A stretch of DNA of 10,987 nt from Cyanobacteria bacterium UBA11370 (lineage in GTDB: Bacteria; Cyanobacteriota; Cyanobacteriia; Cyanobacteriales; Coleofasciculaceae). Location of the stretch: positions 3,315 through 14,301 of the forward strand of contig DNGI01000353.1 of NCBI GenBank assembly GCA_003486645.1, in the 5' to 3' direction. The notes beneath the pieces were generated by a model. The model was not told the origin of the DNA. It saw only the letters and a list, made by a program, of their open reading frames with translations, and did not search any database. Shown here in pieces: positions 1 through 7,746 of the stretch; the stretch's first letter is position 1, and each line of letters starts with the position of its first letter. The translations under genes were made by a program, and so were the position numbers.

Positions 1-1263
1 GTTGAAATCAGCTAAAATCCCTATCAGGGATTGAAACTGGGCAGGTGTAAAACCCAAATTCCTGATTGAATTGTTGAAATCAGCTAAAATCCCTATCAGG
101 GATTGAAACAGGATACTCGCCTAGTAAATGACCCTATGGAGATGTTGAAATCAGCTAAAATCCCTATCAGGGATTGAAACGGTATTGGATTCCCCCTTGC
201 CGGACTCCAACTCAAGTTGAAATCAGCTAAAATCCCTATCAGGGATTGAAACTCCCGCCTCAAGCTTCTGGAATCGTAGCCGAGCCAGTTGAAATCAGCT
301 AAAATCCCTATCAGGGATTGAAACCTAGTGACTCAAAGACCAGAGCGAAGCAGCGTGAGTTGAAATCAGCTAAAATCCCTATCAGGGATTGAAACCCATA
401 AAAAAGGGTAAGAACGCTTTTGCTTCTTCTGTTGAAATCAGCTAAAATCCCTATCAGGGATTGAAACGCTCCAAGGCGGCAGAAAAAATAGAAAAAGAAT
501 TAAAAAGTTGAAATCAGCTAAAATCCCTATCAGGGATTGAAACGTGCTTGGATTTCACGCTGCTGTTCTTGCAAAGTTGAAATCAGCTAAAATCCCTATC
601 AGGGATTGAAACCATTTTGGGGAATTTGTAAAAGGCGGTGAATCTGGGGTTGAAATCAGCTAAAATCCCTATCAGGGATTGAAACAGCTTACCAGGTGAT
701 GGAAGCCCTGGTGCTGGAATTCGGGTGTTGAAATCAGCTAAAATCCCTATCAGGGATTGAAACCAAAAATTACAGCGATCGCCTCCAACCCCGAGTTGAA
801 ATCAGCTAAAATCCCTATCAGGGATTGAAACTATGCTTTTGGATCAACAGCATCAAACGCTATAGGTTGAAATCAGCTAAAATCCCTATCAGGGATTGAA
901 ACTAGGCAAATACTTCAATCGCCAGGATGCAGACAGGTTGAAATCAGCTAAAATCCCTATCAGGGATTGAAACTGGCGATCGCACATCCGCTAACCCAAA
1001 CTGCTCAAAGTTGAAATCAGCTAAAATCCCTATCAGGGATTGAAACTCGGCTGTCAGTGGTCTGCCTGAAAATCTATCTAGGTTGAAATCAGCTAAAATC
1101 CCTATCAGGGATTGAAACAGTGCCGCTTCTTGAGCCTTGAGATAGTCGTCGGTTGAAATCAGCTAAAATCCCTATCAGGGATTGAAACACTTAGTCGCCA
1201 ATGCAACCCCTGATACTGCAAAAGTTGAAATCAGCTAAAATCCCTATCAGGGATTGAAACGAA

Positions 1264-1299
1264 TAAACTCCCCTTTCCGAGGCACACAGGGGGAGTTTA
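1264..1299 (+). repeat. Inverted repeat filling CRISPR spacer 18
   Basis: Spacer 18 (1261-1299) carries TAAACTCCCC at 1264-1273 and its exact reverse complement GGGGAGTTTA at 1290-1299, giving 10-bp arms around a 16-nt loop. The hairpin fills nearly the whole 39-nt spacer, so the mature crRNA guide could fold on itself. The protospacer may have been an intrinsic terminator or a palindromic site of a phage or plasmid. That origin is inference. Confidence 0.9.
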
Positions 1300-2332
1300 G
1301 TTGAAATCAGCTAAAATCCCTATCAGGGATTGAAACAGGAAGTTGGGCAGTTCAGCGTTGAGCTATCCGGTTGAAATCAGCTAAAATCCCTATCAGGGAT
1401 TGAAACGCATTGAAAACAAGTGATATGGCCACGATCCAGGGACGATAGTTGAAATCAGCTAAAATCCCTATCAGGGATTGAAACTACAATGAATTCAAAG
1501 ATAACCCTAAAAGATTGTCGTTGAAATCAGCTAAAATCCCTATCAGGGATTGAAACGGATAACATTAACCGTTTTCAACGCAATATTTATCGTTGAAATC
1601 AGCTAAAATCCCTATCAGGGATTGAAACTGTAGGTGGCCAGTAGAGATGTTGGATTAAATTCGGTTGAAATCAGCTAAAATCCCTATCAGGGATTGAAAC
1701 ACAATCCCCACGCCCAGATTCTCTACCTTTCACACAGTCGGGGTTGAAATCAGCTAAAATCCCTATCAGGGATTGAAACTGACCTTTTCCCAAGACGGCT
1801 TCTCGACCTTGACGTTGAAATCAGCTAAAATCCCTATCAGGGATTGAAACATTACTTCAGAGGAAACGAGATATTTTTCTAAGGTTGAAATCAGCTAAAA
1901 TCCCTATCAGGGATTGAAACTCGCTAAAGATGGTGAAGTGTACGAAGCTGCCAAAAGTTGAAATCAGCTAAAATCCCTATCAGGGATTGAAACCGGATAC
2001 TAACCCTTAAACTTTTACAACCATAGATACCAGGTTGAAATCAGCTAAAATCCCTATCAGGGATTGAAACGACATAGCCCCCCCGGCTCTCAACAGCCCC
2101 CCAAAGTTGAAATCAGCTAAAATCCCTATCAGGGATTGAAACAGCTCTTCGCAAAGACCAGAGTACGCCGTTTGTTACAGACAGGTTGAAATCAGCTAAA
2201 ATCCCTATCAGGGATTGAAACGCTTCCCGGTGAGATCCCATAAAATGAAACTTATTCGAGTTGAAATCAGCTAAAATCCCTATCAGGGATTGAAACCCAC
2301 TGCTAGTCAGTATCCAAACCAAGAGTGGCAGC

Positions 2333-2356
2333 GTTGAAATCAGCTACAACCCTATC
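2333..2356 (+). repeat. Degenerate terminal CRISPR repeat (trailer end)
   Basis: The first 14 nt match the intact repeat. After one substitution and one deleted T, the match continues through CCCTATC (repeat positions 19-25) and then stops. The AGGGATT stem arm and the ATTGAAAC tag are missing, so this copy cannot fold into the Cas6 hairpin. The sequence passes within a few bases into the terminator stem at 2362. A decayed last repeat is the usual mark of the leader-distal end and supports the array orientation. Confidence 0.93.
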
Positions 2357-2361
2357 CTTGT

Positions 2362-2396
2362 CTAGGGAGTCAAAATTAACTCCCCTAGTTGTTTTT
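2362..2396 (+). terminator. Intrinsic terminator of the CRISPR transcript
   Basis: CTAGGGAGT (2362-2370) pairs with ACTCCCCTAG (2379-2388) in 9 base pairs with one bulged C at 2382 and an 8-nt loop. TTGTTTTT follows at 2389-2396. On the - strand the stem is not followed by a T run, so it works for + transcription, stopping the precursor crRNA before it runs antisense into fabD. It may partly block fabD read-through as well. The HIP1 site at 2398-2405 adjoins it. Confidence 0.82.
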
Positions 2397-2455
2397 AGCG
2401 ATCGCTGTGGCAGTTACGTCAGTCGTACTAGTAAATTGCTTAGATTAACACGAGG

Positions 2456-3337
2456 TTAAACCGATAACTCAACACGAGTACCAATATTTTCCAACACTAA
2501 ATCAGGACACATCCGTTTAATTAGACCCGTAAGAACTTTACCAGGACCAATTTCTACTACTTTTTCAATTCCTTCTTGGGGCAATTGCATTGAGATTTCC
2601 CGCCAACGTACACTACCCGTCATCTGACGTTGGAGGCGATGCTTTAAAACTGACCCTTCTGTCGCTGGTAAGGGTTCCACATTGGACAACACAGGTACTT
2701 TAGCATCGGCAAACGAAACAGATTTCAACACATCCTCAAATTCTGTAGCGGCGGATGCCATTAACGGAGAATGAAACGCACCGGATACATTTAACCGAAC
2801 TACTCGCTTGGCTTTTACCTGAGTGAGTAATTCTTCGACTGCGGTTGGTGTTCCTGAAATCACGACTTGCGCTGGACTATTATCATTCGCCAGTACAACC
2901 TCATCCGTTTGCTGAATTTGTTGATCTAACTGTTTGCGATCAAACCCAATCAAAGCTGCCATCATTCCACCCGCCGCACTATCCATCAATTCAGCACGAC
3001 GTTTGACAAGATTTAATCCCGCTTCAAAGTCGAAAACTCCAGCAACATAAAGTGCAACATATTCTCCTAAACTATGACCTGCTACTAGATTCGGTTTATA
3101 TCCTTGTTCCTGCATTACATCAGCTAAAATGCTTTCAACAACATAGAGACAGGGTTGGGTGTAAAGGGTGCGAGAGAGTTTTTCTTCGTTGCTTTGGCAG
3201 ATTTCTAGCACATCCCAGCCTAAAAGTTGCTTGGCTTGGTCAAATTTAGCTTGGGCGAGGGGTAAGTCTAATAAGTCTACTCCCATCCCAATTGCCTGAG
3301 AGCCTTGTCCTGGAAATATCCATGCGGTTTTAGTCAT
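2456..3337 (-). CDS. fabD: Malonyl-CoA:acyl-carrier-protein transacylase
   Basis: This soluble enzyme moves malonyl from CoA to the acyl carrier protein, supplying the extender unit for fatty acid synthesis in the cytoplasm. The 293 residues match the usual FabD length and cover the whole fold. Visible motifs are the oxyanion-side GQGSQ (residues 10-14), the nucleophile elbow GHSLG (87-91) with catalytic Ser89, an Arg pair at 113-114 where the malonyl-carboxylate-binding Arg is expected, the catalytic His189 in AFHSPLM, and a C-terminal GPGKVLTGL. It lies 80 nt downstream of the Wzc-type kinase on the same strand, with no clear terminator between them, so read-through is possible. No Shine-Dalgarno sequence precedes the ATG; a CAACAAC-rich tract occupies that place. 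The fab partners often found beside fabD (plsX, fabH) are not next to it here. Nothing in the sequence suggests loss of function. Confidence 0.96.
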   Translation of the reverse strand: MTKTAWIFPGQGSQAIGMGVDLLDLPLAQAKFDQAKQLLGWDVLEICQSNEEKLSRTLYTQPCLYVVESILADVMQEQGYKPNLVAGHSLGEYVALYVAGVFDFEAGLNLVKRRAELMDSAAGGMMAALIGFDRKQLDQQIQQTDEVVLANDNSPAQVVISGTPTAVEELLTQVKAKRVVRLNVSGAFHSPLMASAATEFEDVLKSVSFADAKVPVLSNVEPLPATEGSVLKHRLQRQMTGSVRWREISMQLPQEGIEKVVEIGPGKVLTGLIKRMCPDLVLENIGTRVELSV

Positions 3338-3366
3338 TTGTTGTTTGTTGTTGGTTGTTTGTGGTT
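3338..3366 (-). repeat. CAACAAC-rich tract directly before fabD start
   Basis: Read on the - strand, this stretch is made of AACAACC and AACAAC units ending two bases from the ATG. It resembles the cleaner AACAACC tandem before the flippase gene at 8544-8571. It takes the place of a ribosome binding site. Such heptamer tracts are known as STRR elements in filamentous cyanobacteria; a role in translation here is not shown. Confidence 0.7.
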
Positions 3367-3417
3367 AGGGATTTATTATCTCAGACTTTAACCACTCAAC
3401 CGTCTTTAGCGATGGAC

Positions 3418-5760
3418 TTAGTTAACCGGGGGTTCAAGTCGTTGTTGCAATAGTTTTTTCACCTTATCCAAGGACGAATCTTGATTATAGTAACTGTGAT
3501 AGTAATGGTATGAACTGTCAGTATGATTTCTCAAACCGTTAGCAACTAGCCCTAAAACCGGAATTCTAGCTGTTTTAAATTCATCCAAAGTTTGCCGGAG
3601 CATAGAGCGATCTGTTTTACCTAATCTAGCTACTAAAACTACTCCATTTGTATAAGGAGCTAAAAGTCGGCTATCAGCAAAACCAAGGGAGGGAGGTACA
3701 TCATAAATGACTAAATCAAACACCGATTTAAACTGCTCCATTAGATGTTGCATTCGCTTAGAAGAAAGCAACCTTGTCGGATCAGGCGGTAGAGAACCAG
3801 CCGTTAAAACTTGGAGGTTGTACCATGCCGATAATTGTTGGGTAGCTTCTTCAAGCTTCACCTCATTCGCCAAAACATTACTCAGTCCGTGTGGATTCGG
3901 TAAACCTAAATATTCGTGAATTTGAGGTCGTCTGAGATCCGCATCGACTAACAGAACTCGCTGTCCCATAGCTGCTGCTGCTTGGGCGAGGTGTGCCGCA
4001 ACGGTCGATTTCCCATCAGCTTGTCTGGGTGAACTAATAATTAAAGAACTGGTAGGCGTATCCGCACCGAGAAGGCGAATATTCGCGTGCAAAGAACGAA
4101 AAGCTTCTAAGAAGGGAGAGGCAACATACCAATCGGATTTGTGACCATTGGTAGAGATACTTTGTTCAGGAGATTTTCCATTACTATGGGATATTAATGT
4201 TAAGCCAGCTAGGGCTTGTTTGAGTTCTTTCTGGAAGGGAATTACCCCCAGTAAGGGTAAGCGTGTACTATCTTTTAGTTCTTCAGGAGAGCGAAAAACA
4301 TTATCGAATTGCTCGGCCAATAAGGCAGCTCCAACGCCTAAAAATAAACCTGCGATCGCTGCTAAAATTAAATTCTGTTCGGGTTGAGGGAGAATCGGTT
4401 CTTTGGGTTCTTTCGGCTTAGAGAGCAGCTTCCAAGGTAAGGTTTTCTGAGCCGCATCAATCTGGAGTGTTTCTCTAGCGGCTAAAAAGCGGTTTAAGCT
4501 ATCTGTGGCTACATTCAGTTCTCGTTGTAAGTCGGTATATTTACGTGCAATAAATGGCATTTGTTTAACTTGCTGATTTAAACGATTGCCAGCTAACGCT
4601 AATGCCGATTGTTGGATTTCTAACACTTGAATTTGGTTCGCCGCCTCAACGAATTGCCCGGTTAAATCTAAGCGTAAGGAACTGGGAGAGGATAGCGAAT
4701 CTGTCGTTAAGACGCTATTCGATAAGTTGCGTCCTAGGACTTGTTGGGCTTCATTTTGTAATAAGGGTAACAAATTTCGTCGTTGCTCTTGTAGCCGTTC
4801 AATTGTTGGATTTTCTCCCAGAAAACGAGCCGATTCTGTTGCGAGTTTAATTTCAACATCCTGAAGTTGATTGAGTAATTGTTGATAGCGAGGGGCTTCA
4901 CTCAAATAAGAGGCAGCGATCGCTTGATTGGTTGGTAGTCCTAACTGCCCTTGTAATGTTCGATAAAGGGTGCGAGCATTATTTAAATTGAGCTGAGTAT
5001 CTAAGCGCTGTTGTTCAAGCGTTCTTACTTGCTCGGAAAGTTGTTTGGCTTGTTGTTCTGGATCAAGCAGATTATATTGTTGGCGAAACTGTTGGAGTTG
5101 TTCCTGAAGTTTATCAACTCGTTGTCGTAATTCAGGGAGTTGCCCTTCCACAAACCGGATGCCTTGAGAAAGGTCACTTTGTCGTTCCTGGAAACTATAG
5201 CGTAAATAAATTTTCGCCAGTTCAAATAACAGAAATTGGATTTTTTTCGGATCAGTATCCTGGTAGGATATTTCTAAAATTTTAGTTTCTTTGAGTCGTC
5301 GAATGATGAGTTTATTCTCCCCAATCAAAGACTCATAACTTACATCGGGATACTTAGTCGAAATCTGCTTAATAAAAGGTTCCAGCACTTCCGGACTACG
5401 TAAAACCTCAATTTGAGTATCGTAATCTAAATTAAAAGTCTGAACGTTTGCATCAGCTAAACCGGGAACTTGATTCAATTGATCCAGCTTATTGGGTTCA
5501 GCGACTGGCTCCACTAAAAGATTAAACTTACCTTCATACTTTGGCTCCTGATGAAACGTCCACCAGCCTACCCCAGCAGTAACCGCGATCGCAACTCCGA
5601 AAATAACCAGAATCCGGCGTTTAATGATACCCCAGAGCCAACGCAAATCAACATCGTTCTCCGGTTCCGGTAACTGAATCTCCTCAACGGGTACTCGTTC
5701 CGGCTTTGGCTTGCCATTTTGGCTCGGCGATATAACGAGATAAGTTTGGTTACGATCCAT
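3418..5760 (-). CDS. Wzc-type polysaccharide co-polymerase / BY tyrosine kinase
   Basis: This inner-membrane protein of 780 residues is of the kind that controls chain length and export of Wzx/Wzy-type exopolysaccharides through cycles of autophosphorylation. A Wzz-like N-terminal domain has a first membrane segment at about 49-69. A long Gln/Leu-rich periplasmic part (about 200-440) looks coiled-coil. A second membrane segment lies at 464-483. The cytoplasmic kinase follows, with EAFRSLHANIRLL (552-564), Walker A ending ADGKST (581-586), Walker A' LLVDADLRRP (603-612) and Walker B LVIYDVPP (683-690). The tail carries a tyrosine cluster, Y751, Y753, Y754, Y757 and Y758, the expected autophosphorylation site. 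Kinase and co-polymerase are fused in one chain, as in proteobacterial Wzc. GAGG lies 6 nt before the ATG. The gene diverges from the SLH-protein gene and is followed by fabD. The family is certain; the polymer handled is unknown. Confidence 0.94.
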   Translation of the reverse strand: MDRNQTYLVISPSQNGKPKPERVPVEEIQLPEPENDVDLRWLWGIIKRRILVIFGVAIAVTAGVGWWTFHQEPKYEGKFNLLVEPVAEPNKLDQLNQVPGLADANVQTFNLDYDTQIEVLRSPEVLEPFIKQISTKYPDVSYESLIGENKLIIRRLKETKILEISYQDTDPKKIQFLLFELAKIYLRYSFQERQSDLSQGIRFVEGQLPELRQRVDKLQEQLQQFRQQYNLLDPEQQAKQLSEQVRTLEQQRLDTQLNLNNARTLYRTLQGQLGLPTNQAIAASYLSEAPRYQQLLNQLQDVEIKLATESARFLGENPTIERLQEQRRNLLPLLQNEAQQVLGRNLSNSVLTTDSLSSPSSLRLDLTGQFVEAANQIQVLEIQQSALALAGNRLNQQVKQMPFIARKYTDLQRELNVATDSLNRFLAARETLQIDAAQKTLPWKLLSKPKEPKEPILPQPEQNLILAAIAGLFLGVGAALLAEQFDNVFRSPEELKDSTRLPLLGVIPFQKELKQALAGLTLISHSNGKSPEQSISTNGHKSDWYVASPFLEAFRSLHANIRLLGADTPTSSLIISSPRQADGKSTVAAHLAQAAAAMGQRVLLVDADLRRPQIHEYLGLPNPHGLSNVLANEVKLEEATQQLSAWYNLQVLTAGSLPPDPTRLLSSKRMQHLMEQFKSVFDLVIYDVPPSLGFADSRLLAPYTNGVVLVARLGKTDRSMLRQTLDEFKTARIPVLGLVANGLRNHTDSSYHYYHSYYNQDSSLDKVKKLLQQRLEPPVN

Positions 5761-5766
5761 CTGGCA

Positions 5767-5770
5767 CCTC
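5767..5770 (-). promoter_or_regulatory. Ribosome binding site of the Wzc-type kinase gene
   Basis: On the - strand GAGG stands 6 nt before the ATG at 5760-5758. This supports the chosen start, which also gives a short cytoplasmic N-terminus before the first membrane segment. Confidence 0.7.
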
Positions 5771-5947
5771 GGTGACGGTTAGGTTGACGAAGATTGAGGT
5801 TTTGACTCAGCAGCCAGCAGCCATTCAGCGTAGTTGTGTAACAATCTTCTACTCTCTACGTTAAACCTAACTGCAATTGCCCCATAAACCTAATCTAACG
5901 CTACAAAAATTATGTACCGTTAAGGTGGAATAAAAATTCTGGTGAGT

Positions 5948-5951
5948 GAGG
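5948..5951 (+). promoter_or_regulatory. Ribosome binding site deciding the SLH-protein start
   Basis: GAGG lies 7 nt before the ATG at 5959 and 4 nt before the in-frame GTG at 5956. The spacing favours ATG. Confidence 0.6.
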
Positions 5952-5958
5952 TCAGGTG

Positions 5959-7713
5959 ATGAGGCTAGGTCAACGTACAAGTCGTTTCAATCCCGCAAGT
6001 AGAATGCTCTCGTCTAGAGTTCCTAGTGCAGGACGGCAAAAGTTTGTCACCACGTCTGAGCAAAAGGGAGACCAGGAGGACAAGGGGGACAAGGGAGAGA
6101 TTTTAGGTGGTGAGTTATTTCCGCCATGCTGCACTAGGTCGATCACGGTGATCGTGGGGAGTGCATTTTTCCTAGTAACGACTAGCTTGCCGAATGGGAT
6201 AGTTGATGGTTCGGCGATCGCACAACACTCTGAAAATCCTAACCCATCTCAGGAAGAATCGTCGCTAGTCAGAGCCTTACTCGGACCCAGTAGTTTACCG
6301 CCTGCAACTCCCAACTCACCCAATCAAAGGGCAAATCCCCTTACTGTTCAAGTTACCACCTTCCCAGATATTCAAGGGCACTGGGCGCAGAGTTTTATTG
6401 AACGATTAGCCGCACGAGATGTGATTCGGGGGTTTCCGGATGGCACATTTCGCCCAGATGCACCCGTGACACGGGTTCAATTCGCGGCGATGATCCGCAA
6501 GGCGTTCGCCAAAGCACCGATTCGTGCTGGTGCAGACTTTGTGGATGTCCCGACGACCTACTGGGGTTACACTGCCATTCAGGACGCTTATCGGATTGGT
6601 TTTCTGGAAGGATACCCGAATCGTGTCTTCTTACCTGACCAAAATATTCCCCGTGTCCAGGTGTTAGTATCATTAGCCAATGGACTCAACTTAACCCCAA
6701 CCGCTTCCGCTGATTCAATCCTCAATCGCTTCTTTCAAGATGCTGGCAATATTCCCGATTATGCCCTTAATAGTGTAGCAGCAGCTACAGAAAATCAGAT
6801 TGTGGTGAGTTATCCCAATGTTGCCGTACTCAACCCAAATTTGATCGCCACTCGCGCGGATGTTGCGGCGTTTATCTATCAAGCGTTGGTGGAAACGGGA
6901 CAATTACCCGCACTTCCCCCAACTAATATTGCCACGGGGTATATTGTGGGCTACCAAGCGCCAGTAGCTCAACAACCGGATGCAGAAACCCTGCGACAAC
7001 GGTTTCGGTTAGCTGCGCCACCTGTAACAGAGCGATCGCGCCGAGTGACGGGTAGCGGATCGGGTATTGGTACGCCTAGTGCATTTGGTGCGGATCGAAA
7101 TACGGCTTTTGGAGGATTTAGCTTTCAAGAAAGAACCCGCAATAGTGATAATTCTGACGGCGGAATTGCATTAGGATTTGGTGTCGGGGATGCTTCAACG
7201 TCCGTTGGGTTTGAAGGGACGGTTTCGATTTATGATTTGTTAGGTGATACGTTTGAAGATGGGGGCATTAGCTTCAAAGTTCATCGGATATTTCCAAATA
7301 ACTTCGCTGTTGCCTTGGGTGTAGAAAATTTCATTACGTGGGGCAATCCTGACCCTGAGTATAGCAGTGCTTATGGGGTTGTTAGTAAGGTGTTTCCATT
7401 AGGAGGGAGAACAGAAGGGTTCACTCGTTCCGTCACCACATCTGTTGGTTTGGGGGGTGGTCGTTTCCGCTCGGAAAGTGATATTGAGAATGGGGATAGT
7501 TCACTGAATTTATTTGGAAGTGTGGGTGTACGCATCGCTGAACCTATCGCCCTAAAAGCGGAATGGACGGGTCAAGATTTGAATGTGGGAGCATCTATCT
7601 ATCCAATTCCGGGTACACCGCTGGTAATTACTCCGGCGATCGCAGATGTGACAGGTAATACGGGAGATGGTGTGCGGTTTATCTTAGGAATTGGTTATGG
7701 TTATCAGTTCTAG
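5959..7713 (+). CDS. SLH-domain outer-membrane beta-barrel protein
   Basis: Numbering counts the GTG at 5956 as residue 1; the preferred start is the ATG one codon later, giving 584 residues. A polar N-terminal extension of about 60 residues contains the charged repeat KGDQEDKGDKGE (37-48). A hydrophobic segment (about 63-79) and SAIAQ (86-90) look like a signal peptide. Three S-layer homology motifs follow: FPDIQGHWAQ to about 180, FVDVPTTYWGYTAIQ to about 240, and a weaker third at about 259-310. A Gly/Ser-rich linker leads to a C-terminal region (about 380-585) rich in alternating and aromatic residues that ends in GYGYQF, the terminal aromatic typical of outer-membrane barrels. In cyanobacteria SLH domains of outer-membrane proteins hold the peptidoglycan layer. 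The barrel is much shorter than that of the major SomA/OprB-type porins, so a pore role is uncertain. It may be co-transcribed with the secreted protein 91 nt downstream. Confidence 0.88.
   Translation: MRLGQRTSRFNPASRMLSSRVPSAGRQKFVTTSEQKGDQEDKGDKGEILGGELFPPCCTRSITVIVGSAFFLVTTSLPNGIVDGSAIAQHSENPNPSQEESSLVRALLGPSSLPPATPNSPNQRANPLTVQVTTFPDIQGHWAQSFIERLAARDVIRGFPDGTFRPDAPVTRVQFAAMIRKAFAKAPIRAGADFVDVPTTYWGYTAIQDAYRIGFLEGYPNRVFLPDQNIPRVQVLVSLANGLNLTPTASADSILNRFFQDAGNIPDYALNSVAAATENQIVVSYPNVAVLNPNLIATRADVAAFIYQALVETGQLPALPPTNIATGYIVGYQAPVAQQPDAETLRQRFRLAAPPVTERSRRVTGSGSGIGTPSAFGADRNTAFGGFSFQERTRNSDNSDGGIALGFGVGDASTSVGFEGTVSIYDLLGDTFEDGGISFKVHRIFPNNFAVALGVENFITWGNPDPEYSSAYGVVSKVFPLGGRTEGFTRSVTTSVGLGGGRFRSESDIENGDSSLNLFGSVGVRIAEPIALKAEWTGQDLNVGASIYPIPGTPLVITPAIADVTGNTGDGVRFILGIGYGYQF
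6066..6101 (+). repeat. Four nonamer units inside the SLH-protein reading frame
   Basis: The units are GGGAGACCA, GGAGGACAA, GGGGGACAA and GGGAGAGAT in direct succession. The middle two differ at one base. Nine bases keep the frame, so they add charged tripeptides (KGD, QED, KGD, KGE) to the N-terminal extension, before the hydrophobic segment. The purine-rich unit looks like an intergenic simple repeat that has become coding. Confidence 0.72.
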
Positions 7714-7719
7714 ATAATA

Positions 7720-7743
7720 GGGAGTGGGGAGTGGGGAGTGGGG
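7720..7743 (+). repeat. GGGAGTG heptamer tandem, three copies
   Basis: Three exact GGGAGTG units (7720-7740) are followed by GGG. The tract starts 6 nt after the SLH-protein stop codon. The opposite strand reads CCCCACT, close to the CCCCAGT-type STRR heptamer of filamentous cyanobacteria. A GTG at 7724 inside the tract opens a longer frame for the next gene but is not a believable start. Confidence 0.88.
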
Positions 7744-7746
7744 AAA

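Larger units (their letters stand above)
1..2356 (+). CRISPR. CRISPR array, 32 intact 37-nt repeats plus one degenerate terminal repeat
   Basis: The repeat begins GTTGAAATCAGC and ends ATTGAAAC. Thirty-two copies look identical by eye, starting at 1, 73, 144, 216, 288, 359, 431, 507, 576, 649, 727, 795, 866, 937, 1010, 1082, 1152, 1224, 1300, 1370, 1448, 1520, 1592, 1664, 1743, 1814, 1884, 1957, 2034, 2106, 2185 and 2260. A degenerate copy starts at 2333. The 32 spacers are 31-42 nt, mostly 33-36. Repeat positions 16-22 (AATCCCT) and 26-32 (AGGGATT) form a 7-bp stem with a 3-nt loop, as expected of a Cas6 substrate, and the last 8 nt would be the crRNA 5' tag. The ATTGAAAC end and the decayed copy at the right fix the reading direction as +, so the leader and newest spacers lie left of the window. 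The array may be longer there. A 37-nt repeat with this end is typical of cyanobacterial type I or III systems, but without cas genes the subtype cannot be given. Confidence 0.99.
5761..5955. promoter_or_regulatory. Divergent intergenic region between kinase and SLH-protein genes
   Basis: Both genes must be transcribed outward from these 195 nt, so at least two promoters are expected. No convincing -35/-10 pair stands out on either strand. AAACCTAA occurs twice in direct orientation (5863-5870 and 5886-5893, 23 nt apart), and its core occurs inverted as TTAGGTT at 5779-5785. These are candidate binding sites for a shared regulator, on the grounds of repetition and position only. Confidence 0.45.

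Noticed and set aside
2113..2322. 69-codon open frame on the - strand within the CRISPR array
   Set aside because: It is made of CRISPR repeats and spacers; its translated peptide repeats itself with the array unit.
1..2400. cas genes or a CRISPR leader
   Set aside because: The window opens inside the array and what follows on the right is fabD; neither is present here.
3052..3249. Open frame on the + strand opposite fabD
   Set aside because: It lies entirely across the well-supported fabD gene and has no recognisable domain or ribosome binding site.
3707..5225. Several short open frames overlapping the Wzc-type kinase gene (3707-3919, 4148-4387, 4602-4850, 5025-5225)
   Set aside because: All are overlaps of a long gene with clear kinase and membrane motifs, and none shows protein-like features.
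6395..6903. Two - strand open frames opposite the SLH-protein gene
   Set aside because: They overlap the SLH motifs, which are plainly the coding frame.
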